NCBI GenBank assembly: GCA_964570285.1
Contig: CAZMXP010000010.1
Location: 29,587-93,586, forward strand
DNA: 64,000 nucleotides
Direction: 5' to 3'
Source: CAZMXP01 sp964570285
GTDB taxonomy: Bacteria > Planctomycetota > PLA2
Shown: piece after piece, positions 51,779 through 61,198 of the stretch
Numbering within the stretch: the stretch's first letter is position 1
How the letters are laid out: each line of letters opens with the position of its first letter
Notes under the pieces: model-generated
Seen by the model: the letters and a program-made list of their open reading frames with translations, nothing else
Told to the model about the DNA's origin: nothing
Databases searched by the model: none
Made by a program: the position numbers and the translations under genes

Positions 51779-53658
51779 GGCCCGCCCTCCGGCGCCCCGG
51801 CGGCGAGCCGGGCGCGCGCCTGGAGCAGGCGGGAGCGGTCGGCGGACGTCGCCGCGCGACCCATCGCGAAGTCGAGCACCTCGGCCGCGCGCGCCGCCTC
51901 GCCGGCCCGCTCGAAGGCCTGCGCCGCCTCTTCGGCGAGGCGTCCGTCGGCGGGGCGCGAGGCGAGCCGCGCTCGGAGCAGCAGCGCAAGCCGCAACTCG
52001 GCCGCCCGCGCCTCGTCGTCACGGCCCGACTGCCGCAGCGCCGCGGCGAGGCCGAGCCACCCGTCGGAGGCGAGGGGGCGGAAGACCACCGCTTCCTCGA
52101 AGTGCGGCAGCGCCCGCGCCGCCTCCCCGGTGTCGAGGCGGAGACGCCCGAGGAGGATGCGCGCCTCCGCGAGTTCGCGCCGGTGTCGGACGAGCACTTC
52201 GAGATCACCCGCCCACGCCGGATCGGGCGCCCCCCCGCGCTCCCGCAACCGCAGCGCGGCGGAGCCTCGCACGACCGGCTCGGCATCGAGCAGGCCCCGC
52301 GCGAGATGCGCGGGCGCGTCGGCGCGCAGGGCGCCGGCCCGCAGCGCCGCGAGCCGCACCTCCGCCAGGGGATCGTCGTGCAGCGCGTCGGGGTCTTGAA
52401 GGTAGAGCGTGGCGCTCGCGCGGAAGAAAGGGTCGGGGTGGCGGAGCGCCCGCCGCAGCAGCGGCGTCGCCCTCGGGTCGGAAGCTCGCGCGAGCACAAC
52501 CCCCTCGATCGCGTCGAGGGTCGCCCTCGGCGGATCGCCCCACCAGCGGCGATAGGCGGCATCCGCCCACTGCTTGTCCCGGTCGAGGTGGCAGGCCGTG
52601 CACGCGTCGGGGGCGTGTGGCGTCGCGGGAAGCGGCAGGCCGATGCGATGGTCGCGCTGGTGGGCCATGAATCCCGTGAGCAGCCGCGGCATGTGACAGG
52701 AGACGCAGCGCCCCCCCTCCTGCTGCACGTCATGGTGGGTGTGGGCGGCGGTCACGTACCCCTCGTGGCAGCGCGTGCAGAGCGCGTCCTTGTGCGCCGC
52801 CGCCCTCATGCCGGCCCCGTGCGCCTCGTGGCAATCGGTGCAGGAGAGATTGCCCTCGACATGGCAGGGGCTGCGGACGAAGGCCGAGTACTGGTAGACC
52901 TGCCCGCTGGCACTCCCGTCCGGGAAGTGGCCCTCCCGGTCTCCGAGCAGGCCGACGAAGTGTCGCGCGTCCTCCGGCCCGAAGTCGCCCGCGGCCGCGG
53001 GTCCGCCGTGGCAGCGGGCGCAGAGGGCCGTGCGGGCGCGCGCCGGCAGCCGCTCCAGCCGCTCCATCGCCACGGGCTCGCGCAGCCCCTTCCACGACCC
53101 GGCGTGGTCGGCGCCGCCTCCGTGGCAGGTCTCGCAGTCGAGGGCGAGGTCATGCCAGCGCCCCTCGAGGCGGCCCGTCGTCAGCTCGACGCGCAGCACC
53201 GGACGGCTGCTGTGGCATCCCGCGCAGTCGACTTCGAACGAGCGGAGTCCGAGCGGGCCTAGGCTGGGCGGATCCACGCCCGGCCGGCGCCCGCGGATCC
53301 CGTCGAGCACCGTGGCCACATCGCGCCAGACTCCCTCGCGGATGTCATAGCAGCGCGCGACCACTCGATGGGCGCCCGTCTCGTCGCGGGCGAAGTAGGA
53401 CTGCATCCAGCGCGAGCCCACGGCCACGTCGAAGGGCAGGGGCGGCCGTGCCACGGCCGTGCCCTGCCGCGCGTGCGGAGAGCCCTCCCATGCGGCGACC
53501 TCGCTGCGGTGGCAGGCACGGCAGGCGGTGCTGCCGGCATAGGGGGGCCCGGGGGGAGCGGCGCGGAGCGGCGTGGCCGAGAGCAGCCCGAGTGTTGCAT
53601 GCAACACCGCCGTTGCGACAGACCGGCTGCCGCGCAACCGTTTTGCGGTCCTCATCAT
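51775..53658 (-). CDS. Octahaem cytochrome c with HEAT/TPR-like C-terminus
   Basis: 627 residues. Signal peptide, then eight CxxCH (CRACH, CAGCH, CETCH, CARCH, CTDCH, CTRCH, CVSCH, CTACH) in residues 45-340, then HEAT-like repeats (ATPLLRRALRHPDPFFRASA) and TPR-like helices (ALPHFEEAVVFRPLASDGWL). This resembles the planctomycete multihaem/tetratricopeptide proteins in the cytochrome c554 (tetrahaem)-related group. Start MMRTAKRLRG at 53658 or 53655. Divergent from the amidohydrolase gene, 46 bp apart. A perfect 16-bp palindrome lies in the signal-peptide codons. Confidence 0.85.
   Translation of the reverse strand: MMRTAKRLRGSRSVATAVLHATLGLLSATPLRAAPPGPPYAGSTACRACHRSEVAAWEGSPHARQGTAVARPPLPFDVAVGSRWMQSYFARDETGAHRVVARCYDIREGVWRDVATVLDGIRGRRPGVDPPSLGPLGLRSFEVDCAGCHSSRPVLRVELTTGRLEGRWHDLALDCETCHGGGADHAGSWKGLREPVAMERLERLPARARTALCARCHGGPAAAGDFGPEDARHFVGLLGDREGHFPDGSASGQVYQYSAFVRSPCHVEGNLSCTDCHEAHGAGMRAAAHKDALCTRCHEGYVTAAHTHHDVQQEGGRCVSCHMPRLLTGFMAHQRDHRIGLPLPATPHAPDACTACHLDRDKQWADAAYRRWWGDPPRATLDAIEGVVLARASDPRATPLLRRALRHPDPFFRASATLYLQDPDALHDDPLAEVRLAALRAGALRADAPAHLARGLLDAEPVVRGSAALRLRERGGAPDPAWAGDLEVLVRHRRELAEARILLGRLRLDTGEAARALPHFEEAVVFRPLASDGWLGLAAALRQSGRDDEARAAELRLALLLRARLASRPADGRLAEEAAQAFERAGEAARAAEVLDFAMGRAATSADRSRLLQARARLAAGAPEGGP
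53592..53607. promoter_or_regulatory. Perfect 16-bp palindrome
   Basis: GTGTTGCATGCAACAC, identical on both strands, 52-67 bases inside the octahaem HEAT/TPR gene and about 100 bases upstream of the divergent amidohydrolase. Could be a regulator site; its coding use (TAVLHAT) may be incidental. Confidence 0.3.
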
Positions 53659-53704
53659 GAAGCCGCGCGGCCTACCGCACGCGGCGGGCCGCGAAGGCGA
53701 TAGG

Positions 53705-54643
53705 ATGGCGTCGACGATGCCGACCATCGATTTCCACTCCCACTTCTTCTCCCACCTCTTCTTCGAGACCCTTGCCGCGCTCTCGCCGCAGCCGGGCCCG
53801 GTGGAGGACAAGCTCGCGCGGCTCGCGGCCAGGACGGGCATCGAGCTCCCCCCGCGCGACCCGACGGCCCTGGCGGGACGCTGGCTGGCCGAGATGGGAA
53901 AGAACGGCGTGGAGCGGATGATGACCTTCGCGAGCCTGCCCGAGGAGATCCCGGCGGTGGCGGAGGCCGTGCGGGCGGGCGAGGGGCGCCTCTCCGCGTG
54001 CGCGCTCGTCAACCCGAGGATCGACGGGTGCGCGGACCTCGTCGAGTCCCTGCTCGCGTCGGGGGAGTTCCGCGGCGTGCTGCTCTTCCCCGCGATGCAC
54101 CACTTCCACCCGGCGGGCCGCGAGGCGGTCCCGGTCTTCGAGGTGCTCGAGCGGTACGCGGCACCGGTCTTCGTCCACTGCGGCGTCCTGATCGTCAGGC
54201 TGCGCGACCTGCTCGGCCTTCCGCGCCCCTACGATCTCTCCTACGCCAACCCCCTCGGCCTCGTGCCGGTCGCCAACCGCTTCCGCGAGGTCAAGTTCAT
54301 CCTGCCGCACTTCGGTGCGGGCCTCTTCCGCGAGGCCCTCATGGCGGGCATGCAGTGCGAGAACATCCATGTGGACACCTCCTCCAGCAACTCCTGGATG
54401 CACGCGGTCCCGGGGATCGGCGGCCTCGCGGAGGTCTTCCGAAGGGCGCTGCGCGTCTTCGGCCACGAGCGCATCCTCTTCGGCACCGACAGCGGCACCT
54501 TCCCGGCCGGCTGGCGCGCCGACCGGCGCGCGGAGCAGCAGCAGGCGCTCGCGGAGGCGGGCGCGACGCCGGAGCAGCAGCAGGGGATCTTCGCCGGCAA
54601 CGCGGCGCGCCTCCTCGCGGGTCAGCGGAGCCAGGCCAGATAG
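53705..54643 (+). CDS. Amidohydrolase family protein (amidohydrolase-2 type)
   Basis: 312 residues. Metal motif TIDFHSHFF (HxH) at the start, VFVHCGVLIV, FILPHFGAGLF and ILFGTDSGTFP are the metal- and substrate-site blocks of TIM-barrel amidohydrolases (COG2159-like decarboxylases/hydrolases). Cytosolic, substrate unknown. ATG 53705 or 53717. The end overlaps the convergent FG-GAP gene by 22 bases. Confidence 0.85.
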   Translation: MASTMPTIDFHSHFFSHLFFETLAALSPQPGPVEDKLARLAARTGIELPPRDPTALAGRWLAEMGKNGVERMMTFASLPEEIPAVAEAVRAGEGRLSACALVNPRIDGCADLVESLLASGEFRGVLLFPAMHHFHPAGREAVPVFEVLERYAAPVFVHCGVLIVRLRDLLGLPRPYDLSYANPLGLVPVANRFREVKFILPHFGAGLFREALMAGMQCENIHVDTSSSNSWMHAVPGIGGLAEVFRRALRVFGHERILFGTDSGTFPAGWRADRRAEQQQALAEAGATPEQQQGIFAGNAARLLAGQRSQAR

Positions 54644-57438
54644 CTCTTGCCCGCGTCGCCGGGCAGGAAGCCGCCGCCCTTCAGCAGCACCTCGGCGCGG
54701 CCGTCACCGTCGAGGTCCTTCGCATCGAGGGCGGCGACCCGGAAGCCGGGCTCCGGGATCGAGCCGCGCACGGGACGGTAACGCTCCCCCTCCCGGACCA
54801 GCAGCCACCACGGCAGCGGTGCGGAAGGATCGTCGCCGCCGCACGCGACGAAGAGGTCGAGATCGCCGTCGCCGTCCGCATCCGCTTCGCAGGTCGCCGT
54901 GGTTCCGGGGGGCGGCCCGTCGCAGAGGTCGGGCGGCCGCAGGGCCCAGCGCGCCGCCTCCTCGAAGCGGTAGCGAGGAAAGCGCGTCCGGGGCGCGGGC
55001 GTTGCACCCGCCCCCAGACGCAACCCGACCACCTGCCGACCTTTCAAGGAGACCACCATGTCTCCGCAGCAGGCGTCGAGCCGACCATCCCCGTCGGCGT
55101 CCCGAAGTTCGCAGTGGGCTCCATCCATGGCACCGAGAGGGAGCGGCTGTGACTCCCATCGTTCCTCGGGTCCGAACTCGAGAAGCCGCGCGAGTAGGTC
55201 TCGGTCGTCCATTCTCTTCTTGTGCGTGTCGCCCTCCCCCGCGATGTAGGGGCCGGGGGCCCCGCCGTGCAGCGCCAGGAGCGCCCGCGCGCCCTCGGCG
55301 TCCCCGAGGCGGAAGAGGCAGAGCGCGCCCAGCGCCGCGCCCCGCGGGTTGTGGCGCGCGAGCGAGAGGCTCGCGGCCGCCGCACGCAGGTCGCCCCGGA
55401 GCAGGTGGATCCGCCCCTCCTCGTAGCGCGCGCCCGTCTCGTCGCGGTTGAGCCGCTGCGCGTTGGCGAGTTCGCGCAGCGCGACCTCGAGGTCGAGCAT
55501 CTCCGGCCTCTGCGGATCCGACCGCAGCGCCGCCTTCAGGAGGTGGCCGCGCGGGAGCATCGGTTCGAGCAGGAGCAGGCGGTCGCAGAGGGCGATCGCC
55601 TCCTCCGGCTCCACCCGGACGGCGAGGTTGTAGAGCGCGCCGGTGTGGAGGGGGTCGAGCGCGAGCACCTCGCGATAGAGCGCGATCGCCTCCCCGCTCT
55701 CCGCGTCGCCCGCGCGGTCGATCCGCGAACCCAGCGTGCGCGGATCGACCTCCTTGACGAGCAGCCTCGTCCCTGCCGCGACCGCCTCGTGGGTCACGAC
55801 CGTCCCGGAGGGGTAGCGCACGGTGACGCGGTCGGCCCTCGCCGCGCGCCCGAGTCCGAAGTGGAGCGGATGCGGGCCGTGGCTCAGGTAGCTCACCTTG
55901 GCGCCGACCTGCTGCACCTGCGTGCGCCCCCCCCCGACGACGGTCACGACCGCGCCGTAGCCGAACGGGTTGGGCGACGACCCGCGCACGACGACCTCGA
56001 TCTGTCCATTCGCCGTCTCGGTGTCGTTGCGCAGCAGCAGCGGGCTACCCCCGTGCACGCCGACGACCCAGTCGAGATCGCCGTCGCCGTCGAGATCGCC
56101 CACCGTGCCGCCGCGCCCGACGATGGGGGTCGCCAGCGCGCCGCCGGTCCGCAGCGCCACGTCGAAGAAGCGCCGCCCGCCGTTCCAGAAGAGCTGGAGG
56201 TGCTGCGGCACGAGGTAGGCGGGCGACGCCGGCTCCTCGAACGTGCTGCCGTTGACCACATAGAGGTCGGGGCGCCCGTCGCGGTCGAAGTCGGCGAAGT
56301 CGCAGGCCCAGCCGACGCGGCCCCGCCCCGGCGGGCCCAGATAGGTGCGCTCGCTGTCGTCGCGGAAGAGGAGTTCCCCGGGCTCCTTGACGTAGAGCGT
56401 GTTCTCCTCGGTGATCCAGTGCGTGATGAACAGGTCGAGGTCGCCGTCGAGGTCGGGATCGCCGATCGCGAGCCCCATCGCGCCGCGCCAGTCGGCGGTG
56501 CAGGAGGCGTGGGTCACGTCCTCGTAGCGGCCGCCCCCGAGCCCCCTGAACATCGCGTTGTCGGAGACGTCGTTGGCGACGTAGAGGTCGGTCGTGCCGT
56601 CGCCGTCGAAGTCGGCGAAGAGCGCCCCGAGGCTCTTGCCGCCCGGATTCGACACGCCGAGCTCCTTCGCCGCCTCGCGGAAGCGCCCGCCCTCGTTCAG
56701 GTAGAGCAGGTTCTCCTGCGCGGGGAACGCGCTCGGATTCAGCGTCACCGGGAGCCCCTGGTTGCCGCGCACGCTCGCCTTCACCGGCATCGTCTCGTCG
56801 AACTCGACATAGCGGCAGACGTAGAGGTCGAGATCCCCGTCACCGTCCGCGTCACCCCAGCAGGCGCCGGCGGAGAAGCCGCCGCCCGCCACCTGCGCCT
56901 CCTCCGTGACGTCGGTGAAGCGGAGCGCGCCGTCGTTGCGCAGCAGCGCGTTGCGCCCGTACGCGGTCACATAGAGGTCGAGGTCGCCGTCGCCGTCGTA
57001 GTCGGCGGCGGCCACGCCCATGCCCAGCAGCGCGGGCAGTGGCCCCTCGACGCGCTCGAAGCGGAAGGCGCCGAGGTTCTTGTAGAGGACGGGGGGGGCC
57101 GGGGGGGCCCCGAGGGGCGTGGCATTGACGAAGACGAGATCCGCGAGCCCGTCGCCGTCGAGATCCTCGATGGCGACGCCGCTCCCCATGTCCTCGGGCA
57201 GGCGGCGGGAGCGGGCGCCGTCGAAGTGGCGGAAGTCGATCGGCACCGGCGTGAAACGGAAGTGGGGCGCCTCGCGCGGCAGCGCCTCCGCGAGGGCGTC
57301 CGAGAGGCCCGGGACGAGCCCCTCCCGCGGGATGGCGACCTCGCGGTCGAGCAGCGAGAGCGCCCCCGCGAGGGAAGCCCCCACCGCGACGAACCCGAGC
57401 AGCGTGTAGCGGAGGAGGAGGCGGCGCTTCCGGGACAT
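54622..57438 (-). CDS. FG-GAP/ASPIC-UnbV repeat protein with TPR
   Basis: 938 residues. N-terminal anchor (LLRYTLLGFVAVGASLAGAL), then a beta propeller of FG-GAP/VCBS repeats with calcium-type loops (DYDGDGDLDLYVT, DADGDGDLDLYVC, DFDGDGTTDLYVA, DPDLDGDLDLFIT), an ASPIC/UnbV domain (GYGAVVTVVGGGRTQVQQVG), TPR helices (about 610-720) and a second FG-GAP group at the C-terminus. This is the CRTAC1-like secreted form common in planctomycetes. TGATG overlap with the b-type/multihaem gene upstream. Confidence 0.88.
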   Translation of the reverse strand: MSRKRRLLLRYTLLGFVAVGASLAGALSLLDREVAIPREGLVPGLSDALAEALPREAPHFRFTPVPIDFRHFDGARSRRLPEDMGSGVAIEDLDGDGLADLVFVNATPLGAPPAPPVLYKNLGAFRFERVEGPLPALLGMGVAAADYDGDGDLDLYVTAYGRNALLRNDGALRFTDVTEEAQVAGGGFSAGACWGDADGDGDLDLYVCRYVEFDETMPVKASVRGNQGLPVTLNPSAFPAQENLLYLNEGGRFREAAKELGVSNPGGKSLGALFADFDGDGTTDLYVANDVSDNAMFRGLGGGRYEDVTHASCTADWRGAMGLAIGDPDLDGDLDLFITHWITEENTLYVKEPGELLFRDDSERTYLGPPGRGRVGWACDFADFDRDGRPDLYVVNGSTFEEPASPAYLVPQHLQLFWNGGRRFFDVALRTGGALATPIVGRGGTVGDLDGDGDLDWVVGVHGGSPLLLRNDTETANGQIEVVVRGSSPNPFGYGAVVTVVGGGRTQVQQVGAKVSYLSHGPHPLHFGLGRAARADRVTVRYPSGTVVTHEAVAAGTRLLVKEVDPRTLGSRIDRAGDAESGEAIALYREVLALDPLHTGALYNLAVRVEPEEAIALCDRLLLLEPMLPRGHLLKAALRSDPQRPEMLDLEVALRELANAQRLNRDETGARYEEGRIHLLRGDLRAAAASLSLARHNPRGAALGALCLFRLGDAEGARALLALHGGAPGPYIAGEGDTHKKRMDDRDLLARLLEFGPEERWESQPLPLGAMDGAHCELRDADGDGRLDACCGDMVVSLKGRQVVGLRLGAGATPAPRTRFPRYRFEEAARWALRPPDLCDGPPPGTTATCEADADGDGDLDLFVACGGDDPSAPLPWWLLVREGERYRPVRGSIPEPGFRVAALDAKDLDGDGRAEVLLKGGGFLPGDAGKSYLAWLR

Positions 57439-59753
57439 CAGGGGCGCTCCAGGACGCGGATGCGCTTGGTCGCGACGGTCATGTCGGTGACCGGCGCGCG
57501 GGCGGTGCCGTCGGGGATGAGCACATTCAGCAGCGTCTGGTCCACCTTGCGGTAGCGGAGGATCGCCGTGATGAGGATCTCGCCGCCGCCCTCGGGCACG
57601 TCGATCGGGCCCTGGGCCTCCGGGATCTTCGTCTCCGTCTCGCAGCCGCAGTCGAAGGTGTACTCCTCGCGGTCGCTGAGGCCCGGGTAGAGGTCGCGGC
57701 GGAAGCGCGCCCCCACCATGTCCCAGAGGTTGTGGCGGTCGATCAGGTTGCCCGCGCGGTCCACCCCCTCGGCCTTGAGCACCCACGCGCCGGGCTGGAT
57801 GAAGCCGTGCTCGTCGAGCGCGCCGCTGCGCAGGATCTCCTTGCCGTTGAAGGTGACGCGCACGTCGAACCACGCCTGGATGACGTCGAGCGGCCCCGTC
57901 GGGAAGGTGTGGCCCACCTTCCGGTTCTCCGCGACGACGCGCACGGTGATCCTCTCCCCGGCGGCCGCGGTCTCCGGGGCCTCGATCTCGATCGGGACCG
58001 GCGGGCCTCCGGGCCAGCGGTCGGCGATCTCCGGGAGGACGGTCTCGCCCCGGAGCCACTGCTCGGTGAGCTCGATGTGCTTTCGCGCGTGCGGGAGGTT
58101 GTGCAGTTCGGGCAGCCACTGGTTCGCGGCGATGTGGCCGTGGTGGCGGTGCTTGCCCTTCTTCGCCGCGGGGTCCTTCGAGTCGGTCAGGCGCATGTGG
58201 CAGTCGGCGCAGGAGAGCGACTTCTCCGCGTCGGCGCGCTGGGGGTTCTTCTCGTCGGGGACAAACCACTTGCTCCCCTTCCACGCGTCGTACTGGTTCT
58301 GGAGCTGGACCCGCGTCGCGCGGTTGAGCTCCTTGTCGATGAACTGCTTGTGGCAGGCGCCGCAGAACTCGGGCGTCTTGAGCAGCGGGCGCGCGTAGCT
58401 CGCGACGTGGTGGCGCGGGTAGGCGCGGATCAGGAAGCGCCCCACGAAGGAGTCCTCGGCGATGTAGCGCTCCGGCGGGCTCATGATGTAGTTGGCGTTG
58501 CCCTGGACGTCGCTGCGGACGATGCTGTGGCAGGCGGCGCAGGAGACCCCCTCGTCGGCGCCCGGACTCGTCAGCGAGTCGCCGGGGGCGTAGATGTTCT
58601 TCGCCCCCGAGAAGAGGGCGATCGGGTCGTGGCAGCCGGCGCAGTACCGCGTGGACTCGGCACCGTTCTCCTCGGCCATCGCCCCCTGGATGAGCTGGAA
58701 GAAGCTGCTCCGCGACGCGTAGCGGTGCGCGGAGGGCTCCCACTCCGCGAGGATCTCCTCGTGGCAGCCCGCCACCCCGCAGCTCTGGGAACCGGCCAGC
58801 GCCTCGGGCGCGAGCCCCCCCAGCGCCCGGAAGCTCGCGGTATGGCGCTCGAGGTCCCCCTTCACCTCGTCGAGCAGCCGGCGCAGGCCCTCGCCCCGGT
58901 CGGCGGAGTGGCTCAGCGCCTCCAGCGCCGCGATGCGCCTGCGATCGACTTCGAGCCCGTCGAGTTCGTCCACATGGACCTCGCCGCGCCGGCGGCAGTC
59001 GAGATCGACCGCGAGCGCGTGCTTCTGCGCGTCGAGGAAGTCGGCCAGCGCCTCCGGCGTCGCCTTCGACCCGTCCTGCGCCAGCGGCGCGAGAAAACCG
59101 ATCCAGCGATGGTCCTGGTCGAGGCGCCAGCTCCAGTCCGTGCGCGCGAGGCTCGGGGAGAAGGGGTTGTCGCCATAGCGGTAGCTGTACTCCTCGGGCA
59201 GGGGCTGGCGGCGGACGCTGCGATGGAGGCCGGCACCGCCGGCGAACGAAAGCAGCGTCAGCGCGCAGCCGGCGAGCGTGACGCCGCCGCAGAGCCGCCA
59301 GACGTACGCCGCCTCGCCCCGGCGGTTGCGGCGCACGGCGGTGACGAGGTGCGCGCCGAGGATCGGGAGCAGCGCGCACCCCGCGACGATGTGCACGAGG
59401 TCCCAGCCGTAGGAGATGCGCCGGCCGAACGCGGCCTGCACCGTGAGGACAAGCCCGCTCGCGACGGCGGCCACCATCAGGATGCCGCTCGCCCAGCCGA
59501 GCAGCAGCAGGTGGCTCCACCGGTCGCGCCAGCGCTCCCCGAAGTGGCGCACGAGGTAGACGCCCAGCGGCCAGAGGAAGAGCAGGCCGCCCACGGTGTG
59601 CACGAGCACGGACATCTGCGCGCCGCGCCCGAAGGGGGCGAGCAGGATCACGAGACCGCTCGCGAAGAGGAAGACGAAGAGGGAGAGCAGCCAGCGGAGG
59701 GACCTGCGCCCCCAGACCGCCTGCGTCTCCTCGGAGACGTTGTGTCTTGCCAT
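57438..59753 (-). CDS. Membrane b-type/pentahaem c fusion cytochrome
   Basis: 771 residues. Four N-terminal helices with His residues placed to hold haem b (VHTVGGLLFLWPLG, DLVHIVAGCALLPILGAH) are followed by a periplasmic part with five c-haem sites: CGVAGCH (C-x4-CH), CAGCH, CAACH, CGACH and CADCH, then a beta domain (ENRKVGHTFPTGPLDVIQAW). It looks like a one-protein quinol-to-multihaem conduit. It starts 30 bases downstream of a predicted sigma-54 start site and is cotranscribed with the FG-GAP gene. Confidence 0.82.
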   Translation of the reverse strand: MARHNVSEETQAVWGRRSLRWLLSLFVFLFASGLVILLAPFGRGAQMSVLVHTVGGLLFLWPLGVYLVRHFGERWRDRWSHLLLLGWASGILMVAAVASGLVLTVQAAFGRRISYGWDLVHIVAGCALLPILGAHLVTAVRRNRRGEAAYVWRLCGGVTLAGCALTLLSFAGGAGLHRSVRRQPLPEEYSYRYGDNPFSPSLARTDWSWRLDQDHRWIGFLAPLAQDGSKATPEALADFLDAQKHALAVDLDCRRRGEVHVDELDGLEVDRRRIAALEALSHSADRGEGLRRLLDEVKGDLERHTASFRALGGLAPEALAGSQSCGVAGCHEEILAEWEPSAHRYASRSSFFQLIQGAMAEENGAESTRYCAGCHDPIALFSGAKNIYAPGDSLTSPGADEGVSCAACHSIVRSDVQGNANYIMSPPERYIAEDSFVGRFLIRAYPRHHVASYARPLLKTPEFCGACHKQFIDKELNRATRVQLQNQYDAWKGSKWFVPDEKNPQRADAEKSLSCADCHMRLTDSKDPAAKKGKHRHHGHIAANQWLPELHNLPHARKHIELTEQWLRGETVLPEIADRWPGGPPVPIEIEAPETAAAGERITVRVVAENRKVGHTFPTGPLDVIQAWFDVRVTFNGKEILRSGALDEHGFIQPGAWVLKAEGVDRAGNLIDRHNLWDMVGARFRRDLYPGLSDREEYTFDCGCETETKIPEAQGPIDVPEGGGEILITAILRYRKVDQTLLNVLIPDGTARAPVTDMTVATKRIRVLERP

Positions 59754-59782
59754 CGATGCCCCCGGAGCCCAACCGGCGGAAC

Positions 59783-59798
59783 CGGCCTGCTACTTGCA
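59783..59798 (+). promoter_or_regulatory. Sigma-54 promoter for the activator gene
   Basis: GG (59784-59785), ten bases, GC (59796-59797) inside CGGCCTGCTACTTGCA; the -12 half TTGCA is ideal, the -24 half is moderate. Predicted start near 59809. It shares its -12 element with the opposite promoter. Confidence 0.55.
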
Positions 59799-59810
59799 AC
59801 AGCCACGCCA
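59795..59810 (-). promoter_or_regulatory. Sigma-54 promoter for the b-type/multihaem operon
   Basis: Minus strand TGGCGTGGCTGTTGCA, close to consensus TGGCACG-N4-TTGCA. GG at 59809-59808, GC at 59797-59796, ten bases between. Predicted start near 59784, 30 bases before ATG 59753. Confidence 0.7.
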
Positions 59811-59845
59811 GACCGCAAGTCCCGCGGCAGAAAGGCCCAGCGCCC

Positions 59846-61187
<1,342 letters not shown>

Positions 61188-61198
<11 letters not shown>

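Noticed and set aside
54622..54643. 12-bp match between the 65-bp repeat and the amidohydrolase/FG-GAP gene ends (GCGGAGCCAGGC)
   Set aside because: Too short to exclude chance in G+C-rich sequence, although both lie at convergent gene ends.
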